59,281 bases of DNA, taken from the NCBI GenBank assembly GCA_902526165.1, contig CABZKA010000009.1:1-59281 (forward strand), in the 5' to 3' direction. The DNA is from an uncultured Bacteroidota bacterium. GTDB taxonomy: Bacteria > Bacteroidota > Bacteroidia > Flavobacteriales > Flavobacteriaceae. The notes beneath the pieces were generated by a model. It made no database searches and was not told the origin of the DNA. It was given only the letters and a program-made list of their open reading frames with translations. How positions within the stretch are numbered: position 1 is the stretch's first letter; each line of letters opens with the position of its first letter. Of the stretch, positions 35,778 through 44,300 are shown one piece after another. The position numbers and the translations under genes are program-made.

Positions 35778-37286
35778 TTAGTTAAAATTAATTATGTGCT
35801 TTGCACACATATAACCTGGTGTTCCAGCTACACTCCCACAAGGAAATGATCCAGCTCCGCAGTAGTAAATATTATTGAAATCAAAATACCTAAAAAAGCT
35901 TTCTCCTGGACAATTTGAGAATGTTCTTTTATTAAAGTTTTGATCACCACTAAGAGTCATATGATCAATATTACCCTTCGGAAAATAAAATGATTTTTTT
36001 AGGTCTAATGGTGTCAAAAATTTTGTCTCAATTAAGTCACCAATATTCACTATATATTTTGAAAGAAGATTTAAAATATCTTCTTTACATTCAATCAGAT
36101 CTTTGGATTCTTTATTGAATGAAAAGTTTTTTGAAAAAAGAATCAGTTTTTCAATTCCTTCATCATTTCCCATTTTCCTTTGTGCAGAACCCTCAGGATA
36201 AATTTGGATGTAACCAGGTTCGTAATCTTTGCAATTTTTGTATACAATTTGACTTGATTTTTCAAATTCATCAAGATTTGAATTTGAAAAAATAAATCTA
36301 AACGATGTGTCTAATGAGTTATCATTAATTGGATATTTCCAAATCACGGGATTTTTAAAAAAAGCAGTCACCTTACCGCTTGTCCCAACAAACTCTTTGT
36401 TGTTAATAGTTTGAACTTTCTTGCTGTCTTGGAGCAATATAGATGGAGTCAATGGATCAGTCGCAAACAACAGGTAATCATAATCTAATTTTTTGTTTTC
36501 GAGATGTATTTTTTGGGATTTACTATTAATTTTTTTGATTGATACTGAGCAGTCAATTTTTACACCTAGTGATATATTGATTTTTTCTAAATTTTCAGTG
36601 ATTTCCCATATTCCATTTTTTACAAACCCCCAATAACCATTAAAAATCGAACCTGAATCCATCAATGGTATTGTGAATGCAGTACCCTTTTGAAAAATCG
36701 ATGCAGGACCACTTTCAGTAACAGTCATCCCCATGTATAATTTTGTTTTTTCAGATGTAAAATAATGGTTTAACAAGTCATATGCGGAGCCCTTAATCCA
36801 TAATTCTGTAGTTTTTTTTCCGAGTGTATTTTCAGCATCTGAAATACTTGGAATTGTACTTTTTTTATAGATGTTTTGCAAATAGTGGATTACTTTATTT
36901 TCGTCATTTCTAAAACCTGCTACATCTCCTTTTTCATTCCATTTATTTTTCAATTCATTTTGTAAAGAATCAATATTTTGAAAAATTCTAGTCGGCTCTA
37001 AATCATCTTGAAAATAAACCAATTTAGGACTCTTAGGATAATAAGTTTCTACAAATTTTGATAAATGAGTTTCTTCAAATATGAACTTTTGCATCATTCC
37101 TAATACTGTTGCACCTTTTGGATAATTAAAAACATTTTTTCCTATTACAGCTGTATCCTTTACACAAGCTCCACCAATATGATTGTTTTTTTCTAAAATA
37201 TGTACATTAAAGTTTCGCTTTTGTAAATAATTAGCAGCTGTTAAACCATTAATTCCCCCTCCAATAATAATTACCTTTTTTTTCAC
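35778..37286 (-). CDS. FAD-dependent oxidoreductase, phytoene desaturase / PYROXD2-like
   Basis: The 502 residues start with the FAD-binding VIIIGGGINGLTAANYLQK and EKNNHIGGACV, the GR2-type dinucleotide fold. They end with the second FAD motif YYCGAGSFPCGSVAGTPGYM. The family includes carotenoid desaturases and isomerases and PYROXD2-type proteins; no crt genes are in the window, so carotenoid work is not supported. Its start overlaps the TonB-dependent receptor stop by 4 bases (ATGA), which indicates coupled expression. An oxidation tied to a substrate brought in by that receptor is possible but unproven. Confidence 0.85.
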   Translation of the reverse strand: MKKKVIIIGGGINGLTAANYLQKRNFNVHILEKNNHIGGACVKDTAVIGKNVFNYPKGATVLGMMQKFIFEETHLSKFVETYYPKSPKLVYFQDDLEPTRIFQNIDSLQNELKNKWNEKGDVAGFRNDENKVIHYLQNIYKKSTIPSISDAENTLGKKTTELWIKGSAYDLLNHYFTSEKTKLYMGMTVTESGPASIFQKGTAFTIPLMDSGSIFNGYWGFVKNGIWEITENLEKINISLGVKIDCSVSIKKINSKSQKIHLENKKLDYDYLLFATDPLTPSILLQDSKKVQTINNKEFVGTSGKVTAFFKNPVIWKYPINDNSLDTSFRFIFSNSNLDEFEKSSQIVYKNCKDYEPGYIQIYPEGSAQRKMGNDEGIEKLILFSKNFSFNKESKDLIECKEDILNLLSKYIVNIGDLIETKFLTPLDLKKSFYFPKGNIDHMTLSGDQNFNKRTFSNCPGESFFRYFDFNNIYYCGAGSFPCGSVAGTPGYMCAKHIINFN

Positions 37287-39298
37287 AGATTGAATTTTAT
37301 TCCGGAAACAAAATTAATTTTGGGAGCTCCTTCGTAAAACCTTGATCCAAATGCATTTATCCTGATATTGTCAATATATTTTTCATTTAGTAAATTTCCA
37401 ATTGCCAAAAATGGTGTAACATCTAATCCAAATAAAAATACTTTCTTAGAAAAATTAAAGTTTACCAAGTTGTATCCAGTTACTGATGATGTATTAGAAT
37501 TATTAGCGTAAATTTTTCCAACCCTCTTCCAACTAATCACCAGATTCATGCCTTTATCATTAGTGTAATTTAGACTTAGTTTATGAAAACTATTAGGAAT
37601 TCCAGCGATATTATTTTTTGAGTAGTCAATTTCTCCGTTTGAAAAATTTTCAAATTTGTAACCGCCCATAGTTAATGAATAGTCAATTACAAAATTTGAA
37701 TTTAATTGGGCATTTAATTCTAATTCAGCTCCTTTTTTTGTTGTTTTTCCGGCATTTTGGTATAAAACTTGACCGGTGGTTGATTCAAAAGGTAAAATTT
37801 CATTTTCAGTCAAAATATTGAAAAATCTCAGGTTGTATTTTAACCTCGTTAGTTTTTGATAATTAGAAATTCCAATTTCAAAAGATTTAGATTTAACAGA
37901 ATTTAAATCACTATTAAATCCTGATTGATCAATTGTAGCAGATAACTCATTAAGAGTTGGTGTTTCATATCCAGTTGAAATATTTGAAAAAAAACCAAAA
38001 TTTTTAAATGTATAATTGAAATTAAATGAAGGGTTTACCGATTTGATCTTTTGTGAAATTTTTTCCGAATTTATCAATATATTATCCATAGTAATAGTAT
38101 TATCGTCGTATCTAATTCCAGCTGACAATGCAAGTTTTCCAATATTTTTTGATCCAAAAAAATAAAGTCCAATATTATCATATTTTTCAAATTGGTTCAT
38201 TACCATCTCTGATTTTATACCTAAATCATTGATAAATCTCTTTCTGTGATCATTTTGATTATTGTATGAAAAACCCAAATTGTAGTTCATAAAATTTTCA
38301 GATTCAAAATTAAGTTTATACCCCCAGAACGATTTATCTAAGTCTATAATTCCTCCATTTCTGAACGGAAGTTTTCCATCAAAAAGTCTTCTGTTATAAT
38401 AAATAGAGTTCGTTAATTTAAAATTACTAAAAGCGCTTTTTAAATTGAGTCCTAATTTAAATTGTCTGACACTCTCTCTTGCATCATATTCTAAATTTCG
38501 AGCCCTTGCTTGTCTTCTGTCTGATTCTAATTCCACTATGTTTAGACCGCCTGGATCCATAGCGTCTGGGCTGTCAAGGATATTCGCTATGATTTGTAAT
38601 TTATTTTTACCACCAAGTTTCGCCAAATATTTAAAATTTGCATTTAGGTTATTATACCCACTGTGAACTCTATATCCATCAGAATTAGTATTTGAAATAA
38701 AGAAAATCATTTTTTCATTTTCATTTCTTATCCCCACAGTTGTCTGAATTTTGCTCGTTGAAAATGACCCTAATGAGACACCAAGATTCACAAAATTTTT
38801 TTCAAAATCATCCAATGTTGTGATTGAAATAACTCCACCAGCAGAACTTCCAAAAAATGAGGAATTATTCCCCCTGTAAATCGAAATTCTATCAACTATT
38901 TCTAAGTTAATATTATCGATTTGAGATTGGCCATCCGGTGAGGTTTCTGGAATTCCATCTACAAAAATCTTAATACCCCTAATTCCAAAGTTTGCCCTAG
39001 TACCAAAACCTCTAATTGATATTCTTGCATCCTGGGCAAAGTTATTATTATTCATTATGAAAAGTCCAGGAACAGACTCAAGATATTCACTAATATTAAT
39101 TTGCTGTGTTAGGGTTTGAAATTTTTTAAACTTTAGGTTTGTTACTGGATAAACCAGCTCTTTATTTCCTAAAAATCTATTAATAGGTCCGACAACAATT
39201 TCATCTAACTTAATCGTATCACTAATGATTATTCTTTCTTGTGAAAAAACATGATTGCTAAAAAGAACAAATAAAAAAAGGAATTTTATATTTTTCAA
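37283..39298 (-). CDS. TonB-dependent outer-membrane receptor
   Basis: This is a 671-residue receptor. A signal peptide (about 1-19, ending VFSQ) leads to a TonB box-like DTIKLDEIVV. A plug domain follows (about 45-165; ISIRGFGTRANFGIRGIKIF and VDGIPETSPDGQSQIDNINL are classic plug motifs). A 22-strand barrel closes with KINFVSGIKFNL. There is no adjacent SusD, so it is not a SusCD polysaccharide system; it looks like the siderophore/cofactor type. It sits one base after rluF. Confidence 0.93.
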   Translation of the reverse strand: MKNIKFLFLFVLFSNHVFSQERIIISDTIKLDEIVVGPINRFLGNKELVYPVTNLKFKKFQTLTQQINISEYLESVPGLFIMNNNNFAQDARISIRGFGTRANFGIRGIKIFVDGIPETSPDGQSQIDNINLEIVDRISIYRGNNSSFFGSSAGGVISITTLDDFEKNFVNLGVSLGSFSTSKIQTTVGIRNENEKMIFFISNTNSDGYRVHSGYNNLNANFKYLAKLGGKNKLQIIANILDSPDAMDPGGLNIVELESDRRQARARNLEYDARESVRQFKLGLNLKSAFSNFKLTNSIYYNRRLFDGKLPFRNGGIIDLDKSFWGYKLNFESENFMNYNLGFSYNNQNDHRKRFINDLGIKSEMVMNQFEKYDNIGLYFFGSKNIGKLALSAGIRYDDNTITMDNILINSEKISQKIKSVNPSFNFNYTFKNFGFFSNISTGYETPTLNELSATIDQSGFNSDLNSVKSKSFEIGISNYQKLTRLKYNLRFFNILTENEILPFESTTGQVLYQNAGKTTKKGAELELNAQLNSNFVIDYSLTMGGYKFENFSNGEIDYSKNNIAGIPNSFHKLSLNYTNDKGMNLVISWKRVGKIYANNSNTSSVTGYNLVNFNFSKKVFLFGLDVTPFLAIGNLLNEKYIDNIRINAFGSRFYEGAPKINFVSGIKFNL

Positions 39299-39299
39299 T

Positions 39300-39995
39300 T
39301 TATAGATTTTTTAAATATTTAACTTCATCGTTTTTTAGATATCTCCACTTTCCTCTCGGAATGTCTAAATTTATATTTATTATTCGAACTCTCTCGAGTT
39401 TCTTTACCTTGTAGTCAAAATATTCACACATTCTTCTAATTTGTCTATTTAGTCCCTGCGTTAGAATTATTTTAAATTGATATTCATTAACATATTTTGT
39501 CTGACATTTTCTTGTGGTAGTATTTAAAATTGGAACACCATTTTCTAATTTTTTTAGAACAGGTTTGGTGATTTTTTTATCTGTTGTTACCAAATACTCT
39601 TTTTCATGGTTATTTCTGGATCTTAAAATTCTATTAACAATATCTCCATCATCAGTTAAAAAAATTAAACCTTCACTTAGCTTATCTAATCTTCCAATCG
39701 GGAAAATCCTTTTCTTATAATTAATAAAATCGATTATGTTTTTTTCTTCTCTTTCAGTATCAGTTGTACACACAATTCCTTTGGGTTTATTAAATGCCAT
39801 GTAGGTGAAATTTTTAATTTTATTTTTTATAATCTCACCATCAACTTTAACAATATCTTCTTCTTTAACTTTATATCCTGGGTCTATTAAATTATTATTT
39901 ACAGTAACTCTGCCCTCTATTATTAACTTATCAGCCTCTCTTCGTGAACAGAATCCTGATTGACTTAAAAACTTATTAACTCTTGTCTTGTCCAT
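39300..39995 (-). CDS. rluF: 23S rRNA pseudouridine synthase RluF-like
   Basis: The 231-residue enzyme has an N-terminal S4 RNA-binding domain (RVNKFLSQSGFCSRREADKL). The RsuA/RluF catalytic core carries the Asp in GRLDKLSEGLIFL (D104), then NHEKEYLVTTDK and GLNRQIRRMCEYFDYKV. RluF modifies U2604/U2605-type positions of 23S rRNA; the exact site here is inferred from similarity. It overlaps rimM by one base. Confidence 0.92.
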   Translation of the reverse strand: MDKTRVNKFLSQSGFCSRREADKLIIEGRVTVNNNLIDPGYKVKEEDIVKVDGEIIKNKIKNFTYMAFNKPKGIVCTTDTEREEKNIIDFINYKKRIFPIGRLDKLSEGLIFLTDDGDIVNRILRSRNNHEKEYLVTTDKKITKPVLKKLENGVPILNTTTRKCQTKYVNEYQFKIILTQGLNRQIRRMCEYFDYKVKKLERVRIININLDIPRGKWRYLKNDEVKYLKNL

Positions 39996-40489
39996 TAGAT
40001 TTCAAGTAGTCCAGTTGGGAGGTTCATAATTAAAATTTGTTTTTTTTTATCAATATCAGAAATTAAATCTTTAGCAAATGGAATTAAAATATTCTTATTG
40101 TTATAGTCAACAACAATTAAATCTTGTCCAACTTTTTTTACTGTTGCAATTATTGGTCCAACGAATGTTTTTTTGTTGTATAGATTAAAGCTTACCAAAA
40201 AATCTAAATCATTATCATTTTTTTCTAACTCATCTTTTTTTATATAAACCTCTTTCTTTACAAGACTTTTTGCCTTATTTTCATCATCAATATTAAAAAG
40301 ACTGAACTTAAAAAGTTTATTTTTGTAGGGGGTAGAGTTTTTAAGCTTGAAGGGTATATAACTGTCCTCAATTTTTATAAAGACTGTCTTAGATTTAATG
40401 ATATCAAAATCAGAGTAAACAATCAGTTGACCACCAAAACTAAATGGTTTGGAGATAGTTCCAAAAAAAACTAACTCGTCAATTTCCAT
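39995..40489 (-). CDS. rimM: Ribosome maturation factor RimM
   Basis: RimM binds S19 and helps assemble the 30S head. The 164 residues hold the N-terminal barrel (FFGTISKPFSFGGQLIVYSD) and a PRC-barrel C-terminal half ending DIDKKKQILIMNLPTGLLEI, the typical family end. It follows rpsP by six bases and overlaps rluF by one base, the standard rpsP-rimM order. Confidence 0.94.
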   Translation of the reverse strand: MEIDELVFFGTISKPFSFGGQLIVYSDFDIIKSKTVFIKIEDSYIPFKLKNSTPYKNKLFKFSLFNIDDENKAKSLVKKEVYIKKDELEKNDNDLDFLVSFNLYNKKTFVGPIIATVKKVGQDLIVVDYNNKNILIPFAKDLISDIDKKKQILIMNLPTGLLEI

Positions 40490-40495
40490 TAGAAA

Positions 40496-41212
40496 CTAAT
40501 CTTTTTTTTCTTCATCTATTTCAGAACCTGACTCTTCCTCACCAGGGGTTTCATCAGCAGGAGCTTCTTCAGTAGCTGGTTCTTCAGCAGGAGCATCATC
40601 AGTAGCGGGTTCTTCAGCAGGAGCTTCTTCAGCAGGAGCTTCTTCTGTAGCGGGTTCTTCAGCAGGAGCATCATCAGCAACGGGTTCTTCAGCAGGAGCT
40701 TCTTCAGCGGCAGGAGCTTCTTCAGCGGCAGCAGCTTCCTCAGCGGCAGCAGCTTCCTCGGCGGCAGCAATAGTAGCTAATTTTCTTTTTTCACTAGCTT
40801 CTTTTTCAAGAGCCAATTCTTTTTTCTTCTTCTCGGAAAGATCTTTTTGAATTTGAGAAAGCCTATCGTCTGTTTTTTTGTTTCTATCATTAATCCAATC
40901 CTCAAACTTTTTGTCAGCATCTTCTTGAGATAGGGCACCTTTTTTAACACCATTTAACAGATGATTTTTCAACAGTACACCTTCTTTAGACATTATAGAT
41001 TTTGCTGTATCTGAGGGTTGAGCGCCAAGTTGAATCCAATTTACAGATGCATCTATATTTAAATCAACAATTGGAGGGTTAAAGTTTGGGTCAAAAGTTC
41101 CTAATTTTTCAAGGTATTTTCCGTCTCTTTTTGATCTTTGGTCGGCTACGACAATCCAGTAAAAGGGTTTACCTTTTTTACCGTGCCTTTGAAGTCTTAT
41201 TCTTACTGACAT
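40496..41212 (-). CDS. rpsP: Ribosomal protein S16 with a long Ala/Glu/Pro-rich C-terminal extension
   Basis: The first 80 residues are ordinary S16: VRIRLQRHGKKGKPFYWIVV, then FDPNFNPP and WIQLGAQPSDTAKSIMSKEG. Usual bacterial S16 has 80-90 residues. This one has 238. A charged linker (about 85-145) is followed by a low-complexity acidic tail of AEEAPAEEPA-type repeats (about 148-232). The tail is encoded by the tandem repeats at 40547-40768. Bacteroidetes S16 proteins often carry such extensions; this one is long. Its promoter is at 41257-41286. Confidence 0.96.
   Translation of the reverse strand: MSVRIRLQRHGKKGKPFYWIVVADQRSKRDGKYLEKLGTFDPNFNPPIVDLNIDASVNWIQLGAQPSDTAKSIMSKEGVLLKNHLLNGVKKGALSQEDADKKFEDWINDRNKKTDDRLSQIQKDLSEKKKKELALEKEASEKRKLATIAAAEEAAAAEEAAAAEEAPAAEEAPAEEPVADDAPAEEPATEEAPAEEAPAEEPATDDAPAEEPATEEAPADETPGEEESGSEIDEEKKD
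40547..40768. repeat. Tandem GC-rich repeats within rpsP
   Basis: On the plus strand, imperfect units of about 15-30 bases built from gcaggagcttcttc, ttcttcagcaggagca and cagcggcagcagcttcc recur across the stretch. They encode the Ala/Glu/Pro tail of S16. The block is clearly richer in G and C than its surroundings. Such repeats can change copy number by slippage. Confidence 0.8.
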
Positions 41213-41256
41213 AATATTAAATTTTAGGGTTCGAAACCGATTTTATTAATGGGAAG

Positions 41257-41286
41257 CAAAAATAATAGAATTTGTCAAAAAATCAA
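41257..41286 (-). promoter_or_regulatory. Bacteroidetes-type promoter for rpsP
   Basis: On the minus strand: TTG (41284-41286), exactly 19 bases, then TATTTTTG (41257-41264). The predicted start near 41250 leaves a leader of about 38 bases before the rpsP ATG. Both boxes and the spacing match the consensus. Confidence 0.65.
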
Positions 41287-41347
41287 GAATAATTAATTTT
41301 TTTTTAAACCTGAATTGAATAAAAAGATAACTAAATTTAAAGGATAT

Positions 41348-44300
41348 ATGTTTTTAATTTTTGATACTGAAACAACAGGATTGCCTAAAAGGTGGGACGC
41401 CCCTATCAGTGATTTAAACAATTGGCCAAGAGTAGTACAGCTAGCATGGCAGCTTCACGATGAGGATGGAGGTTTAGTATCTAATAAAACCTACGTCATA
41501 AAACCAGTTGATTTTGATATTCCGTTCGAGTCTGAAAAGGTTCATGGAATTTCAACGCTGTTGGCAACTCAAATGGGAGAAAAAATTCAAACTGTTTTTA
41601 GCGAATTTTTAAAGGATCTTTCATCTGCGAGTTATATAGTTGGACACAATTTAAAGTTTGACATTAATGTTGTATCATCTGAGCTTTACAGACTTGATAT
41701 TGAAAATCAACTGCTAAATAAAAAAGTTTTAGATACTTGTACAGAAAATACGGCAAATGTTTGCAAATTATCTGGTGGTAAATCTGGTAAATTTAAGTTT
41801 CCAACACTTGTTGAACTTTATGAAAATCTCTTTAACAATCATTTTGAGAATGCACACAATGCGTCGGCAGATGTAGAAGCTAATGCGATGGTATTTTTCG
41901 AGCTAATTCGTCAAAAATTATTTGATAATAGTTTGATAGATGAACATGATGTTATATATCAAAAAGTTTCAGAAAAATTTTCAGGGCAAGTTTCAAATTT
42001 TGGGATTGTTCATACAAACTTAAAAGAAGAGTCAAAAAAACTAAAACATCTGAACTACACTGAACAGGAAACAAATAAAGACTCAGGTCATAATGATTTT
42101 AAATCTGACTATGTGCATCTTCATAATAATTCTCAATTTTCTATTTTACAATCAACAACAAAGATATCTGATCTAGTAAAAAAGACCTCTGAACAAAAAA
42201 TGAGTGCTGTAGCACTAACAGATAAAGCCAATATGATGGGGTGTTTTCATTTTTATAGAGCTGTAAAAAACTACAATGATGGTTTAAATAATCAAAATGA
42301 AAAAATCAAACCAATACTTGGATGTGAATTAAATGTTTGCGAGAACAGATTGGATAAATCTTACAGGGATGATGGTTATCAAATTGTTTTCCTAGCAAAA
42401 AACAAGGTGGGTTATGAAAACCTCATGAAAATGTGTTCGATTGGATACACTGAGGGGTTTTATTATGTGCCAAGAATTGATAAAGATTTAGTAAAAAAAT
42501 ATAGAGATGGATTGATTGTTCTTTCAGGCTCTAAATATGGTGAAATATCAAATAAAATAATTAATGTTGGAGAAAAACAAGCTTCAGATGCATGTCTTTG
42601 GTGGAAAGAAAATTTTTCAAATGATTTTTATTTAGAAATGAATAATCACGGGGAAGAGGAAAATGAAATAATTAATGCACAACTTTCAAAATTCTCAAAA
42701 ATTCACGGTGTTAAACTAATTGCCACGAACAACACTAAATATATTTGTAAAGAGGATGCTAATGCTCATGATATTTTACTTTGTGTAAAAGATGGACAAC
42801 AACAGTCAACACCAATAGGTCGAGGTAGAGGTTTTAGATATGGTCTTAAAAATCAGGAATACTATTTCAAGACAAAAGAAGAAATGTCCAAAATCTTTGA
42901 AAACTATCCTGACGCAATAAATAATATTTCTGAGTTAGTTGATAAGGTTGAGTTTTATGATTTAAGCAGAGAGGTTTTACTACCCAAGTTTTCAATTCCT
43001 GATAATTTTGAACCAAAATCAAATGATATTGAAAATGAATATTTAAAACATTTAACATATAAGGGTGCAGATGAAAAATATGAAAATATAAATAATGATC
43101 TTAAAGAAAAAATAGATTTTGAATTGGGAGTTATCAAAAACTCTGGTTATCCAGGCTATTTTTTGATTGTTCAAGACTTAATCAATGCAGCAAAGGAAAT
43201 GGGAGTTTCGGTCGGTCCTGGAAGAGGCTCAGTTGCAGGATCAATAGTAGCCTATTGCCTTGGAATAACTAAAGTTGATCCCATAAAATATGATTTACTT
43301 TTTGAAAGATTCTTAAATCCTGACAGAGTAAGTATGCCTGATATAGATATTGATTTTGACGATGATGGCAGGGGGAAAGTTATTGATTATGTTATTGAAA
43401 AGTATGGATCTAATCAAGTTGCACAAATTGTTACATATGGAAAAATGGCTGCAAAATCTTCAATACGAGATACAGCCCGAGTTTTGGACTTATCACTCTC
43501 TGACGCAGATTATTTGGCAAAGTTAGTTCCAAACATGACCAAGCTTTCTGATATATTCGAATCTGATAAAAAGAAATTGAGTTCATCGATGAGATCAGAT
43601 GATTTTTCAAATGCAGTTGAATTAAAAAATATTGCTGACGGAGATAATCTTCAGTCTGAAACAATTAATCAAGCAAGAGTGTTGGAGGGCAGTCTTAGAA
43701 ATGTTGGTGTTCATGCATGTGGAGTAATAATCACACCTGACGAGATAACAAAATTTGTCCCAATTGCAACCGCCAAAGACTCAGATTTAGTTGTAACACA
43801 ATATGATAATTCAGTAGTTGAAAATGCTGGGCTTTTAAAAATGGATTTTCTTGGGCTAAAAACTTTGACTCTGATAAAAGACACAATCAAATTAATAAAA
43901 TACAGACACAAAAAGGATATCGATATTGATAACATTTCTTTGGATGACCTAAAAACATATGAGTTATTTCAAAAAGGAGATACAGTTGGGATTTTTCAAT
44001 ATGAAAGTCTTGGAATGCAAAAATATTTAAGAGATTTAAAACCCACTGTATTTGAGGACTTAATTGCAATGAATGCTTTGTATAGACCAGGACCTCTCGA
44101 ATACATCCCATCATTTGTTCGTCGAAAAAATGGAACAGAGAAAATAAAATATGATATACCTGAAATGGAAGAGTTTCTTAAAGAAACTTATGGTATTACA
44201 GTTTATCAAGAGCAAGTAATGCAACTTTCTCAAAAGCTAGCTAATTTTTCAAAGGGTGATGCCGATACATTAAGAAAGGCTATGGGGAAAAAAATATTTT

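Noticed and set aside
40547-40768. Possible CRISPR-like array
   Set aside because: The units are short, imperfect, directly adjacent and in frame with S16. There are no unique spacers and no cas genes.
40516-40770. Leucine/lysine/proline-rich 84-residue ORF inside rpsP
   Set aside because: It is the S16 repeat region read in a second frame on the same strand, a by-product of the tandem repeats rather than a gene.
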